In this document: positions 1-9,100 of the stretch, piece by piece
Position numbering within the stretch: position 1 is the stretch's first letter
How the letters are laid out: each line of letters begins with the position of its first letter
NCBI RefSeq assembly: GCF_008041835.1
Contig: NZ_VRYE01000006.1
Location: forward strand, 1 to 32,629
Length of the DNA: 32,629 nucleotides
Direction: 5' to 3'
Source: Ectopseudomonas mendocina
Lineage (GTDB): Bacteria; Pseudomonadota; Gammaproteobacteria; Pseudomonadales; Pseudomonadaceae
Program-made: the position numbers and the translations under genes
The notes under the pieces: model-generated
What the model was told of the DNA's origin: nothing
Database searches by the model: none
Seen by the model: only the letters and a program-made list of their open reading frames with translations

Positions 1-244
1 AATGACTGAACAGCGGCTGAATCCGCTCGAATTCAGGAAATTCAGGGCACCAACAGGTTAAAAACGCTCAAAGAGTGGGCAATTCGCTTTGTCTTTGTCG
101 CGCTCTGTCCATTTATGAATTCAAGTCCGCAAGGCTGCTAGGGGTTTGCCCTGCGCGGTGGGGCTTCAGACGATGACGCTGTACCTGAATCGAGCGCAAC
201 CTGCCTGAGTGCAGGTTGCGGCTGATTCACGGCTGCGTGACGGG
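1..244. other. Left-edge stretch with no recognised gene
   Basis: I see no convincing coding region here. The frames open across it have unnatural, arginine- and proline-rich translations typical of antisense shadows. Near the right end, 196–204 and 211–219 (GCAACCTGC / GCAGGTTGC) form a 9-bp hairpin with a 6-base loop, just past the stop of the minus-strand ligase gene. It has no T-run on that strand, so it is at best a weak terminator or an mRNA 3'-end stabiliser. Confidence 0.4.
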
Positions 245-1222
245 TCAGACTTCCACATGGCCGAACAGCTCCTGGGAGAAGCGCACGCGCTCTTCGGCAG
301 TCTCCTGAATGCCCTTGGCTTTCAGTTCTTCCAGGCGAGCCTCCACCGCATGGGCGCGATGGGTCAGGCCGCAGTCGTTGGCGATCTGGATGTTCAGGCC
401 GGGGCGGGCGTTGAGTTCGAGAATCAACGGGCCTTTGTCCTGATCCAGCACCATGTCCACGCCAATGTAGCCCAGACCGCACAGCTCGTAGCAGCCGGCG
501 GCGAGCTTCATGAAACCATCCCAGTTCGGCAGTTGCACACCGTCCACTGCGTTGGTGGTGTCCGGGTGTTTGCTGATCTTGTTGTTCAGCCAGGTGCCGC
601 GCAGGGTTACGCCGGTGGCCAGATCCACACCCACGCCGATAGCGCCCTGGTGCAGGTTGGCCTTGCCGTTGGACTGACGGGTCGGCAGGCGCAGCATGGC
701 CATCACCGGATACCCCATGAGCACGATGATGCGGATGTCCGGTACGCCTTCGTAGCTGATGCTCTTGAAGATGGTGTCCGGGGTCACGCGATACTCGATC
801 AGCGCGCGGTCGCGGTGGCCGCCAAGCGAGTACAAGCCGGAAAGGATGCTGGAAATCTGCTGTTCCAGCTCCTCGTGGCTGACGATCTTGCCGGATACCG
901 TCTTGAAGCGGTCTTCGAAGCGGTCGGCGATGACCATGATGCCGTCACCGCCGGCGCCCTGCGCCGGCTTGATGACGAAATCGGTGCGCCCGGCGATGAT
1001 CTCGTCGAGCTTGTCGATGCCTTTCTCGGTTTCGATGATGCCGTACAGCTCCGGCACATCGATGCCAGCCTCGATGGCCCGCTCCTTGGTGATGATCTTG
1101 TCGTCGACGATGGGGTACAGGTGCCGTTTGTTGTACTTCAGCACGTAGTCCGCATTGCGTCGGTTGATGCCCATGATGCCTTTGGCTTCAAGGGCCTTCC
1201 ACGTCTTGATCAGGCCGAACAT
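245..1222 (-). CDS. Alpha-L-glutamate ligase-like ATP-grasp protein
   Basis: A 325-residue ATP-grasp protein of the alpha-L-glutamate-ligase-like (sugar-transfer-associated ATP-grasp) type. The nucleotide-binding lysine and glycine loop are seen as KPAQGAGGDG at residues 85–94. The metal-binding end of the fold is ELNARPG at about 269–275, so the enzyme looks catalytically intact. Such enzymes form an amide bond between a carboxylate and an amine at the cost of ATP; the substrate here is unknown. No signal peptide or membrane segment is visible, so it should act in the cytoplasm. It is the last gene of a three-gene minus-strand set: its ATG follows the TAA of the membrane partner by only 4 bases, implying one transcript and translational coupling. 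The family matches PA1766 of P. aeruginosa from memory. Confidence 0.88.
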   Translation of the reverse strand: MFGLIKTWKALEAKGIMGINRRNADYVLKYNKRHLYPIVDDKIITKERAIEAGIDVPELYGIIETEKGIDKLDEIIAGRTDFVIKPAQGAGGDGIMVIADRFEDRFKTVSGKIVSHEELEQQISSILSGLYSLGGHRDRALIEYRVTPDTIFKSISYEGVPDIRIIVLMGYPVMAMLRLPTRQSNGKANLHQGAIGVGVDLATGVTLRGTWLNNKISKHPDTTNAVDGVQLPNWDGFMKLAAGCYELCGLGYIGVDMVLDQDKGPLILELNARPGLNIQIANDCGLTHRAHAVEARLEELKAKGIQETAEERVRFSQELFGHVEV

Positions 1223-1226
1223 GGTC

Positions 1227-2753
1227 TTAGTCCTTGAGGAAGGCTTTGAAACGGAACAGTTCGGTCAGGCGGTAGCCGCGGTAACGACCCATCGCCAGCA
1301 TGAAACCCACCAGGATCAACAGGATCGCCGGGAAGGTGAACACGAAGTACACCAGTTGCGGAACGCTCATCAGCAGGTGGGCGATGGTGGCGGCGAACAG
1401 GGTGCCGATGGCGACCTTGAAGGCATGGCTGCCGCCGCGCTCTTCCCAGGTGATCGACAGGCGTTCGATGGTCATGGTCAGAATCACCATCGGGAACAGC
1501 GCCACCGACAGACCACGCTCCAGGCCCAGTTTGTGGCTGAACAGGCTGATGGCGGCGATCAGCACCACGACGAAGGTCAGCACCACCGACAGGCGCGGCA
1601 GCATCTGCAGCTTCAGGTGTTCGAGGTACGAGCGTAATGACAGGCCGAGTGCAGTGATCACGGTAAACAAAAAGATACCGAAGCCCAGCTGGGTTTCGCG
1701 GAAGGCCAGAGCGATCAGCACCGGGGTAAAGGTGCCCAGCGTCTGCAAGCCACCGAGGTTGCGCAGGATCAGGATGACCAGCACGCCAATCGGGATCATC
1801 ACCATGACCATGAAGGTCTGCTGGGTCTGCAGCGGCAGGCCGTACAGCGAGTATTCGAGGAAGCTGGCGTCGGTGTTCTCGTCCGTCAGCTTGGCCAGGC
1901 GAATGGCGTTCATCTCGCTGTTGTTCAGGCTGAAGCTGACGGTGGCCTGGCGACCGCCTTCGAGGCTGACCAGTTCGCCGTCGCCGATCCACCAGATCAG
2001 ACGATCGGCCGGCAGGCCCTGCTCACCGGTTTCCGGGTTGAAATACAGCCACTTCTTACCGTTGAAGCTGCGCAGCCAGAGCTCCGGCGACTGCGCCACC
2101 TCGGCTTGCAGGCGAATGGTGTGCACGCGCTCCATCGGCACGTGGGCGATGGACAGCAGCAGATCGACGGCCTTGGCCTTGTTGGCGGTGGAGGCATCGC
2201 CACCGAGCAGCAGCTTGACGTTGTCATCATTGACGTTGTTGACGCGCTTGATGGTCTCGCTGATGAAGGTCTCGACATCCGCCGAGTGCTGGCGGATCGG
2301 CGCCAGCAGGGCTTCGGCGGCAATCTTCTCGGGGCCTTCGACCGGGATGCTGTCGCGGAAAATCGGGCCTTTAGCAGGCGTCTGCTCGCCGCTGTAACGC
2401 TTGGTCAGAACCAGTCGGTAATAGAGGGTCTGCTTGCCATTGGCACGGCGTGCCGACCAGGTGACGCGGCGGTTGCCATCGACACGGTTGACGCTGACGC
2501 CGTAATTGTTGGAGATGAAGCTCTCGTTGAGGCTGACGTAGTCCTGGTTCAGCGGCGGGATGAACATCTGCAGCTTCACCGGCTCACGCGGCGTCGCCTG
2601 GAATTCGACCTTGGCGTCGATGTTCCACAAATCGTCGGTCTCATCCTCGGTCACCGGAATGCCGAGAATGAAGATTTGGTATGCCGTAATCAGAACGCCC
2701 AGGGCCACCAGGAGGGTGATCAGGACTTTCAGATGCAGGTTCAGAGAGCGCAT
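1227..2753 (-). CDS. Inactive transglutaminase-like protein with 7-TM C-terminal domain
   Basis: 508 residues. A first membrane helix lies at about 8–30, followed by a soluble region of about 280 residues expected in the periplasm. That region contains the transglutaminase-like part (around LLLSIAHVPMERVHTIRLQ and NGKKWLYFNPETG). From about residue 310 there is a run of roughly seven hydrophobic helices ending in a short basic tail. I find no cysteine anywhere in the protein, so the Cys-His-Asp triad of active transglutaminases cannot exist; the domain more likely binds a peptide or protein than cleaves one. It sits between the retropepsin gene (5-base gap) and the ATP-grasp gene (4-base gap). 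The 7-TM part could couple a periplasmic signal or substrate to the cytosolic ligase. Known in Pseudomonas only as a conserved family (PA1767-like). Confidence 0.85.
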   Translation of the reverse strand: MRSLNLHLKVLITLLVALGVLITAYQIFILGIPVTEDETDDLWNIDAKVEFQATPREPVKLQMFIPPLNQDYVSLNESFISNNYGVSVNRVDGNRRVTWSARRANGKQTLYYRLVLTKRYSGEQTPAKGPIFRDSIPVEGPEKIAAEALLAPIRQHSADVETFISETIKRVNNVNDDNVKLLLGGDASTANKAKAVDLLLSIAHVPMERVHTIRLQAEVAQSPELWLRSFNGKKWLYFNPETGEQGLPADRLIWWIGDGELVSLEGGRQATVSFSLNNSEMNAIRLAKLTDENTDASFLEYSLYGLPLQTQQTFMVMVMIPIGVLVILILRNLGGLQTLGTFTPVLIALAFRETQLGFGIFLFTVITALGLSLRSYLEHLKLQMLPRLSVVLTFVVVLIAAISLFSHKLGLERGLSVALFPMVILTMTIERLSITWEERGGSHAFKVAIGTLFAATIAHLLMSVPQLVYFVFTFPAILLILVGFMLAMGRYRGYRLTELFRFKAFLKD

Positions 2754-2758
2754 GGGAA

Positions 2759-3295
2759 TTACTCGCCAGGGGTTGCGTCATTGGTGCAGTCGGGTTTGCC
2801 GGCTGCATATTTAAGGCTTGGATCGACTATGGCTTCGAAGTGCTTGAGCGCTTCGGAGCCGATCAGAAGCGGATATTGGAATGCGCTTCTGTCGGTCAAG
2901 TTCACTTCGATCGTGCGCAGGGTCTGCCCCATGCACAGTTCAAGGTCGATTACCGGGCGTGCCGTGTAGGTCTTGCCTTCATCGGGATCGTAGTCGCCGG
3001 CGCGGCGCTTGATCTTGCTGATGCGCGCCAGTGGGCGTTCGATGGTGCGCTCATGGGCGTCGTCGATGGCCAGCACGAAACGCACCCAGGTCTCTCCATC
3101 GCGCTTGAAGCGCTTGATGTCGCGCGCGCTGAGCGAAGCGGTCTTGGCGCCGGTATCGAGTTTGGCGGCGACCTGCAGATCCAGTTCTTCTATGTAGATG
3201 TATTCGTTGAGGCCATAGACCGACTTGCCCATGGCCAGAGCCGGGCAGGACAGGGTCAGCAGGCAGAGCAACAAGGAGAAGGGTTTCAGTCTCAT
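2759..3295 (-). CDS. Exported retropepsin-like protease (RimB/DUF785-type 'ATP-dependent zinc protease' family)
   Basis: 178 residues from the ATG at 3295. That start is chosen because AAGGA precedes it and a signal peptide begins there (positive MRLKP, hydrophobic SLLLCLLTLSC, then PALA). The frame stays open 31 codons further upstream, but those residues have no such features. The motif KLDTGAKTASL puts the aspartate of a retropepsin-type D-T-G at residue 47. The family is often labelled 'ATP-dependent zinc protease', but its signature is of an aspartic protease. A possible alternative is lipoprotein processing, because a cysteine lies in the signal region, though no clean lipobox is seen. 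It is the first gene of the cassette and shares the upstream region with the divergent GntR gene. Confidence 0.85.
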   Translation of the reverse strand: MRLKPFSLLLCLLTLSCPALAMGKSVYGLNEYIYIEELDLQVAAKLDTGAKTASLSARDIKRFKRDGETWVRFVLAIDDAHERTIERPLARISKIKRRAGDYDPDEGKTYTARPVIDLELCMGQTLRTIEVNLTDRSAFQYPLLIGSEALKHFEAIVDPSLKYAAGKPDCTNDATPGE

Positions 3296-3511
3296 GTGTC
3301 CTTGAGAGGGGATTGCCAGAGGCGGGTGGGCGACAGCGTCTGCCAGCATCCTGCCATATAAGTAACTGCCTGGCAGTCTAGCAGGCATGGCAAAAGGCGG
3401 TAGTCGAGCACGAATGGGCGGATTCTAACATGGGGATTTTCCGTGCTGACAGAAGGTTATGTAGCTTTCTGCATGTAAGGTCGCGGCTTGTTCGTATGGG
3501 TCGCCTCAAAA

Positions 3512-3525
3512 TATTGTCGACAATA
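3512..3525. promoter_or_regulatory. Perfect palindrome TATTGTCGACAATA, candidate GntR operator
   Basis: A 14-bp perfect inverted repeat with the GT…AC arrangement typical of operators bound by FadR-subfamily GntR regulators. Its core TGTCGACA recurs at 3589–3596, overlapping the start of the regulator gene, with the extended match TGTCGACAAT. The first copy lies just upstream of a possible -35 box and the second just after the predicted transcription start, a layout suited to autorepression of the prp operon. Binding by the adjacent regulator is inferred. Confidence 0.6.
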
Positions 3526-3537
3526 CTTTGGTCTGCT

Positions 3538-3566
3538 TTGACGCTTTGTTCTTTTGGGCGTAGTTT
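3538..3566 (+). promoter_or_regulatory. Possible sigma-70 promoter of the prp operon
   Basis: TTGACG at 3538–3543 and TAGTTT at 3561–3566 are separated by 17 bases, giving a start near 3573, very close to the regulator's ATG at 3582. The -35 box is good and the -10 box is weak. Its position between the two TGTCGACA sites supports it. Confidence 0.35.
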
Positions 3567-3581
3567 TACTGGCACTGAAGC

Positions 3582-4322
3582 ATGTCGGTGTCGACAATCA
3601 TGTTGGTCGAATCAGCTACCCCCACAAATCCTCAGGTGGATTCGGAAACCCTTTCCGAGCATGTTTTCCGCCTGATTCAGGCCGCCATCGTCAAAGGCGA
3701 GATCGCGCCCGGCAGCAAGATCTCCGAACCGGAACTGGCGCGTACCTACGGCATCAGCCGGGGGCCGCTGCGCGAGGCGATCCATCGCCTGGAGGGGCAG
3801 AAACTGCTGGTGCGCATACCCCATGTGGGCGCCCGGGTGGTCTCGCTCAGCCATGCCGAGCTGATCGAGTTGTACGAAATCCGCGAGTCGCTCGAAGGCA
3901 TGGCCTGTCATCTGGCTGCCGAGCGCATGACCCAGCAGGAGATCGACGAGCTGCGCCGGGTGTTGGAGCTGCATGAGCAGGACGCCGCCTTCAAGGCCGG
4001 CGTCGGCTATTACCAGCAGGAAGGCGATTTCGATTTCCACTACCGGATCATTCAGGGCAGCGGTAATCGCACCCTGGCCACATTGCTCTGCGACGAGCTG
4101 TACCAGTTGGTGCGTATGTACCGCCTGCAGTTTTCCGCCACGCCCAACCGGCCGCACCAGGCCTTCGCCGAACACCACCGCATTCTCGATGCCATTGCCG
4201 ACCGTGACGGCGAGCTGGCCGAACTGCTGATGCGCCGTCACATCGGTGCGTCCAAGCGCAATATCGAGCGCCATTATCAGAACGCGCTCGCCACTTCATC
4301 CAAGACCCGAGGTGATTCATGA
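3582..4322 (+). CDS. GntR-family (FadR/FCD subfamily) regulator of the methylcitrate operon
   Basis: 246 residues. A winged helix-turn-helix spans about 24–88 (…[20 protein letters not shown]…). It is followed by an all-helical FCD effector domain with the expected acidic and histidine ligands (DFDFHYRII, then HHRIL and RRHIGAS). It should bind DNA as a dimer and respond to a small carboxylate; 2-methylcitrate or a related intermediate is an inference from the operon. Its TGA overlaps the ATG of prpB (ATGA), so the two are translationally coupled. The ATG at 3582 has only a weak purine stretch before it. The ATG at 3600 lacks any ribosome binding site, and the operator-like TGTCGACA lies between the two, so the exact start is uncertain. 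PA0797 is the likely P. aeruginosa counterpart. Confidence 0.88.
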   Translation: MSVSTIMLVESATPTNPQVDSETLSEHVFRLIQAAIVKGEIAPGSKISEPELARTYGISRGPLREAIHRLEGQKLLVRIPHVGARVVSLSHAELIELYEIRESLEGMACHLAAERMTQQEIDELRRVLELHEQDAAFKAGVGYYQQEGDFDFHYRIIQGSGNRTLATLLCDELYQLVRMYRLQFSATPNRPHQAFAEHHRILDAIADRDGELAELLMRRHIGASKRNIERHYQNALATSSKTRGDS

Positions 4323-5206
4323 CCCAGCTTTCCGCCGGCCAGCGCTTCCGCCAGGCCCTCGCTGAAGAGAAACCGCTGCAGGTAATCGGCGCGATCAACG
4401 CCAACCATGCGCTGCTGGCCAAGCGTGCGGGCTTCCGTGCCATCTACCTGTCCGGTGGTGGTGTCGCAGCCGGCTCGCTCGGCCTGCCTGATCTGGGCAT
4501 CAACACCCTGGATGACGTGCTGACTGACGTGCGCCGCATCACCGACGTCTGCGATCTGCCGCTGCTGGTGGACATCGACACCGGCTTCGGCCCGTCGGCC
4601 TTCAACATCGAGCGCACCATCAAGAACCTGATCAAGGCCGGCGCTGCCGCCGCGCATATCGAAGACCAGGTCGGCGCCAAGCGTTGCGGTCATCGCCCGG
4701 GCAAGGAGATCGTCTCCACCGAGGAGATGTGCGACCGCGTCAAGGCTGCCGCTGATGCCAAGACCGACCCGGACTTCTTCCTCATCGCCCGCACCGATGC
4801 GATCCAGGCTGAAGGTGTCGACGCCGCCATCGAGCGTTGCCTGCGCTATGTCGAGGCCGGCGCCGATGCAATCTTCGCCGAGGCGGCCTACGACCTGCCG
4901 ACCTACAAGCGTTTCGTCGAGGCGCTGAAGGTGCCGGTGTTGGCCAATATCACCGAATTTGGCGCCACGCCGCTGTTCACCCGCGACGAACTGGCTTCGG
5001 TTGGCGTGGCCATCCAGCTGTATCCGTTGTCGGCCTTCCGCGCGGCGAACAAGGCGGCGGAAAGTGTCTACACCTCGATCCGCCAGAACGGCCACCAGAA
5101 GGACGTGATCGAGCTGATGCAGACCCGCGCCGAACTCTATGACCGCATCGGTTACCACGCCTTCGAGCAGAAGCTCGACGCGCTGTTCGCCGCCGGCAAG
5201 AAGTAA
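4319..5206 (+). CDS. prpB: 2-Methylisocitrate lyase
   Basis: 295 residues of the isocitrate-lyase/PEP-mutase superfamily. It splits 2-methylisocitrate into pyruvate and succinate, the last step of the methylcitrate cycle for propionyl-CoA use. The catalytic loop KRCGH is at residues 121–125, with the active-site cysteine at 123. The metal-binding segment DIDTGFG is at 85–91, and the family's [14 protein letters not shown] stretch is at about 45–58. Length and motifs are normal. It overlaps the regulator by 4 bases and is followed after 113 bases, including a repeat hairpin, by prpC. Confidence 0.97.
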   Translation: MTQLSAGQRFRQALAEEKPLQVIGAINANHALLAKRAGFRAIYLSGGGVAAGSLGLPDLGINTLDDVLTDVRRITDVCDLPLLVDIDTGFGPSAFNIERTIKNLIKAGAAAAHIEDQVGAKRCGHRPGKEIVSTEEMCDRVKAAADAKTDPDFFLIARTDAIQAEGVDAAIERCLRYVEAGADAIFAEAAYDLPTYKRFVEALKVPVLANITEFGATPLFTRDELASVGVAIQLYPLSAFRAANKAAESVYTSIRQNGHQKDVIELMQTRAELYDRIGYHAFEQKLDALFAAGKK

Positions 5207-5215
5207 TCAGGGTAG

Positions 5216-5233
5216 GGTGGGCTTTAGCCCACC
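5216..5233. repeat. Repeat hairpin between prpB and prpC
   Basis: GGTGGGCT at 5216–5223 pairs with AGCCCACC at 5226–5233. A further partial copy (GGTGGGCTTCATC) begins near 5247. It has the look of the small dispersed 'GGGTGGGCT…AGCCCACC' elements of Pseudomonas intergenic DNA. No T-run follows, so it should not end transcription within the operon. Confidence 0.6.
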
Positions 5234-5319
5234 ACATCAGCGTCGCTGGTGGGCTTCATCGGATCACCTTCCGGCCCGCCATACAGCGCAACAGAACAAA
5301 AAGAGTCGAGGAGATAACC

Positions 5320-6477
5320 ATGAGTGCCACCGAAACCACCCCTGGCTTCAAACCGAAAAAATCCGTCGCCCTCAGCGGCACCGCCGCCGGCAACACTGCG
5401 CTGTGCACCGTCGGCCGCACCGGTAACGACCTGCACTACCGTGGCTATGACGTGCTGGATTTCGCCAACCGCTGCGAGTTCGAGGAAATTGCCCACCTGC
5501 TGGTACACGGCAAGCTGCCCAACGTCGCCGAGCTGGCCGGCTACAAGGCCAAGCTGAAAGCGCTGCGCGGCCTGCCGGCTGGGGTGAAGGCCGCACTGGA
5601 GCAACTGCCGCCCTCGGCGCACCCGATGGACGTGATGCGCACCGCCGTGTCCGTACTCGGCTGCCTGGCGCCGGAGAAGGACGACCACAATCATCCGGGC
5701 GCCCGTGATATAGCCGACAAGCTGATGGCCTCCCTCGGTTCGGCGCTGCTGTACTGGTATCACTACAGCCACAACGGCAAGCGCATCGAGGTGGATACCG
5801 ACGACGACTCCATCGGCGGCCACTTCCTGCATCTGCTGCATGGCGAGAAACCGCGCGAGTCCTGGGTGCGCGCCATGCACACCTCGCTGAACCTGTATGC
5901 CGAGCACGAATTCAACGCTTCGACCTTCACCTCGCGGGTGATCGCCGGTACCGGTTCCGACCTCTTCTCCTGTATTGCCGGCGCCATCGGCGCGCTGCGC
6001 GGGCCGAAACACGGCGGCGCCAACGAGGTGGCCTTCGAGGTGCAGAAGCGCTACGACAGCCCGGACGAGGCCGAGGCCGATATCCGAGAGCGGGTAGGGC
6101 GCAAGGAAGTGGTGATCGGCTTCGGTCACCCGGTCTACACCGTGAGCGACCCGCGCAACAAGGTGATCAAGGAAGTGGCCCGCGAGCTGTCCGTGGAGCA
6201 GGGCAACACCAAGATGTTCGACATCGCCGAGCGTCTGGAAACCATCATGTGGGACATCAAGAAGATGTTCCCCAACCTCGACTGGTTCAGCGCCGTGAGC
6301 TACCACATGATGGGTGTGCCCACCGCCATGTTCACCCCGCTGTTCGTCATCGCCCGCACCGCCGGCTGGTCGGCGCACGTTATCGAGCAGCGTATCGACG
6401 GCAAGATCATCCGTCCGAGCGCCAACTACACAGGCCCCGAAGACCTGCAGTTCGTGCCGCTCAAGGATCGTAAATAA
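5320..6477 (+). CDS. prpC: 2-Methylcitrate synthase
   Basis: 385 residues of the citrate synthase family. It condenses propionyl-CoA with oxaloacetate to 2-methylcitrate, the entry step of the methylcitrate cycle. The catalytic triad of the family is visible as His231 (GPKHGGAN), His270 (GFGHPVYT) and Asp321 (NLDWFSA). The short length and lack of an N-terminal extension fit methylcitrate synthase rather than the larger type II citrate synthase of Gram-negative bacteria. The ATG at 5320 has a good ribosome binding site (GAGGAG about 7 bases upstream). acnD starts one base after its TAA. Confidence 0.96.
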   Translation: MSATETTPGFKPKKSVALSGTAAGNTALCTVGRTGNDLHYRGYDVLDFANRCEFEEIAHLLVHGKLPNVAELAGYKAKLKALRGLPAGVKAALEQLPPSAHPMDVMRTAVSVLGCLAPEKDDHNHPGARDIADKLMASLGSALLYWYHYSHNGKRIEVDTDDDSIGGHFLHLLHGEKPRESWVRAMHTSLNLYAEHEFNASTFTSRVIAGTGSDLFSCIAGAIGALRGPKHGGANEVAFEVQKRYDSPDEAEADIRERVGRKEVVIGFGHPVYTVSDPRNKVIKEVARELSVEQGNTKMFDIAERLETIMWDIKKMFPNLDWFSAVSYHMMGVPTAMFTPLFVIARTAGWSAHVIEQRIDGKIIRPSANYTGPEDLQFVPLKDRK

Positions 6478-6478
6478 G

Positions 6479-9100
6479 ATGAATGACACCGTGAATAGCC
6501 AATACCGCAAGCGCCTGCCCGGTACCGCGCTGGATTACTTCGACGCCCGTGAGGCGGTCGAGGCGATTCACGCTGGTGCCTGGGACAAGCTGCCCTACAC
6601 CTCGCGCGTACTCGCCGAGCAACTGGTGCGCCGCTGCGATCCGCAGGATCTGAGCGCCTCGTTGGAGCAACTGGTCTACCGCAAGCGCGACCTGGATTTT
6701 CCCTGGTACCCGGCGCGCGTGGTCTGCCACGACATCCTTGGCCAGACCGCGCTGGTCGACCTGGCCGGCCTGCGTGATGCCATCGCCGAGCAGGGCGGTG
6801 ATCCGTCCAAGGTCAACCCGGTGGTGCCGACCCAGTTGATCGTCGACCACTCGCTGGCCGTGGAAGCGCCGGGCTTCGACCCGGACGCCTTCGAGAAGAA
6901 CCGCACCATCGAGGATCGTCGCAACGAGGATCGCTTCCACTTCATCGACTGGACGAAAACCGCGTTCAAGAACGTCGACGTGATCCCGGCCGGCAATGGC
7001 ATCATGCACCAGATCAACCTGGAGAAAATGAGCCCGGTGATCCAGGCGCGCGGCGGCATTGCCTTCCCCGACACCTGCGTCGGCACCGACTCGCACACCC
7101 CGCACGTGGACGCCCTGGGCGTGATCGCCATTGGCGTCGGCGGCCTGGAGGCCGAGACGGTGATGCTCGGTCATCCCTCGATGATGCGCCTGCCGGATAT
7201 CGTCGGCGTCGAGCTGAGCGGCAAGCGTCAGCCCGGCATTACTGCCACCGATATCGTCCTGGCGCTGACCGAGTTCCTGCGCAAGGAGCGGGTGGTGGGT
7301 GCCTATGTCGAGTTCTTCGGCGAGGGCGCGGACAGCCTGTCCATTGGCGATCGCGCCACGATCTCCAACATGTGCCCGGAATACGGCGCCACCGCCTCGA
7401 TGTTTTATATCGACGGCCAGACCATCGATTACCTCAAGCTTACTGGCCGCGAGCCGGAGCAGGTGGCGCTGGTGGAAACCTACGCCAAGACTCTCGGCCT
7501 GTGGAGCGATGCGCTGAAAACCGCCGAGTACGAGCGCGTGCTGCGTTTCGATCTGGGCAGCGTGGTGCGCAATATGGCCGGCCCGAGCAACCCGCATCGC
7601 CGCCTGCCCACTTCGGCGTTGGCCGAGCGTGGCATCGCCGACGAAGCCAAGCTGCAAGCCGGCAAGGGTGAGGAAGCCCAGGGGCTGATGCCCGATGGCG
7701 CGGTGATCATCGCCGCCATCACCAGTTGCACCAACACCTCCAACCCGCGCAACGTCATCGCCGCCGGTCTAGTGGCGAAGAAGGCCAACGCGCTGGGCCT
7801 GGTGCGCAAGCCCTGGGTGAAAACGTCGTTCGCGCCAGGCTCCAAGGTCGCCAAGCTGTACCTGGAAGAGGCCGGTCTGCTGCCGGAACTGGAGAAACTC
7901 GGCTTCGGCATCGTTGCCTACGCCTGCACCACCTGCAATGGCATGTCCGGCGCGCTCGATCCGAAGATTCAGAAAGAAATCATCGACCGTGACCTGTACG
8001 CCACCGCTGTGCTCTCGGGTAACCGCAACTTCGACGGGCGCATCCATCCCTATGCCAAGCAGGCCTTTCTCGCTTCGCCGCCGCTGGTGGTGGCCTATGC
8101 GATTGCCGGCACCGTGCGCTTCGATATCGAGCAGGACGCGCTGGGCACCGATGCCCAGGGCAACCCGATCACGCTGAAGGATTTGTGGCCGAGCGATGAG
8201 GAAATCGACGCCATCGTCGCCGCGAGCGTGAAGCCCGAGCAGTTCAAGCAGATCTATATCCCGATGTTCGACCTAGGCAGCGTGCAGGAGGCCGAGAGCC
8301 CGCTGTACGACTGGCGGCCGATGAGTACCTATATCCGCCGCCCTCCGTACTGGGAAGGCGCCCTGGCCGGCGAGCGCACGCTCAAGGGAATGCGGCCGCT
8401 GGCGATCCTGCCGGACAACATCACCACCGATCACTTGTCGCCGTCCAACGCTATCCTGGCCGACTCGGCCGCCGGTGAGTACCTGGCGAAAATGGGCCTG
8501 CCAGAGGAGGACTTCAACTCCTACGCCACCCACCGTGGCGACCACCTCACCGCGCAGCGCGCCACCTTCGCCAACCCACAACTGGTCAACGAGATGGTCG
8601 TGGTTAACGGTGAAGTGAAGAAGGGCTCGCTGGCCCGCGTCGAGCCGGAAGGGCAGGTGATGCGCATGTGGGAAGCCATCGAAACCTACATGAACCGCAA
8701 GCAGAACCTGATCATCGTCGCCGGTGCCGACTACGGCCAGGGTTCGTCCCGTGACTGGGCGGCCAAGGGCGTGCGTCTGGCGGGTGTTGAGGTGATCGTC
8801 GCCGAGGGCTTCGAGCGCATTCACCGCACCAACCTGGTGGGTATGGGCGTGCTGCCGGTGGAATTCAAACCGGGCACCACGCGCCTGACCCTGGGTCTGG
8901 ATGGCACCGAGACCTACGATATCGAGGGTGATATCTCGCCGCGCTGCGACCTGACCCTGGTGGTCAATCGCCGTAACGGCGAGACGCTCAAGGTGCCGGT
9001 GACCTGCCGTCTGGATACCGCTGCCGATGTCAGCGTGTACCAGGCCGGCGGCGTGCTGCAGCGCTTTGCCAAGGACTTCCTCGAAGGCGCGGTAGCGTGA
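6479..9100 (+). CDS. acnD: Fe/S-dependent 2-methylcitrate dehydratase
   Basis: 873 residues of the aconitase superfamily. With PrpF it replaces PrpD: AcnD dehydrates 2-methylcitrate to a methylaconitate isomer. The three [4Fe-4S] cluster ligands are visible as Cys417 (SCTNTSNP), Cys483 and Cys486 (ACTTCNG). The swivel domain is at the C-terminus (GADYGQGSSRDWAAKG around residue 750). The ATG at 6479, one base after the prpC stop, is chosen because AAGGA lies 11 bases before it within prpC and the family's N-terminus begins there. The frame stays open 55 codons upstream, but only as an out-of-frame reading of prpC. Context and partner prpF favour AcnD over AcnA. Confidence 0.95.
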   Translation: MNDTVNSQYRKRLPGTALDYFDAREAVEAIHAGAWDKLPYTSRVLAEQLVRRCDPQDLSASLEQLVYRKRDLDFPWYPARVVCHDILGQTALVDLAGLRDAIAEQGGDPSKVNPVVPTQLIVDHSLAVEAPGFDPDAFEKNRTIEDRRNEDRFHFIDWTKTAFKNVDVIPAGNGIMHQINLEKMSPVIQARGGIAFPDTCVGTDSHTPHVDALGVIAIGVGGLEAETVMLGHPSMMRLPDIVGVELSGKRQPGITATDIVLALTEFLRKERVVGAYVEFFGEGADSLSIGDRATISNMCPEYGATASMFYIDGQTIDYLKLTGREPEQVALVETYAKTLGLWSDALKTAEYERVLRFDLGSVVRNMAGPSNPHRRLPTSALAERGIADEAKLQAGKGEEAQGLMPDGAVIIAAITSCTNTSNPRNVIAAGLVAKKANALGLVRKPWVKTSFAPGSKVAKLYLEEAGLLPELEKLGFGIVAYACTTCNGMSGALDPKIQKEIIDRDLYATAVLSGNRNFDGRIHPYAKQAFLASPPLVVAYAIAGTVRFDIEQDALGTDAQGNPITLKDLWPSDEEIDAIVAASVKPEQFKQIYIPMFDLGSVQEAESPLYDWRPMSTYIRRPPYWEGALAGERTLKGMRPLAILPDNITTDHLSPSNAILADSAAGEYLAKMGLPEEDFNSYATHRGDHLTAQRATFANPQLVNEMVVVNGEVKKGSLARVEPEGQVMRMWEAIETYMNRKQNLIIVAGADYGQGSSRDWAAKGVRLAGVEVIVAEGFERIHRTNLVGMGVLPVEFKPGTTRLTLGLDGTETYDIEGDISPRCDLTLVVNRRNGETLKVPVTCRLDTAADVSVYQAGGVLQRFAKDFLEGAVA

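Larger units (their letters stand above)
3296..3581. other. Divergent intergenic region between the protease cassette and the prp operon
   Basis: No coding region is supported here. It must hold the promoter of the minus-strand cassette, which I could not place, and the promoter/operator of the plus-strand GntR gene described separately. Short frames such as the minus-strand 3378–3575 have no ribosome binding site or recognisable domain. Confidence 0.6.

Noticed and set aside
196..219. Hairpin after the ATP-grasp gene as an intrinsic terminator
   Set aside because: The stem is good, but no U-run follows on the minus-strand transcript, so I do not call it a terminator.
209..1237. 342-residue plus-strand frame opposite the ATP-grasp gene
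   Set aside because: The opposite strand encodes a recognisable ATP-grasp enzyme with intact motifs; this frame has none.
3378..3575. 65-codon minus-strand frame in the divergent prp region
   Set aside because: No ribosome binding site, no domain, and it covers the candidate operator and promoter.
6314..6478. 55-codon upstream extension of acnD
   Set aside because: It reads prpC out of frame; the family N-terminus and an AAGGA site support the ATG at 6479.
5224..7657. Long minus-strand frames opposite prpC and acnD
   Set aside because: Antisense shadows of well-identified enzymes, with no ribosome binding sites or motifs.
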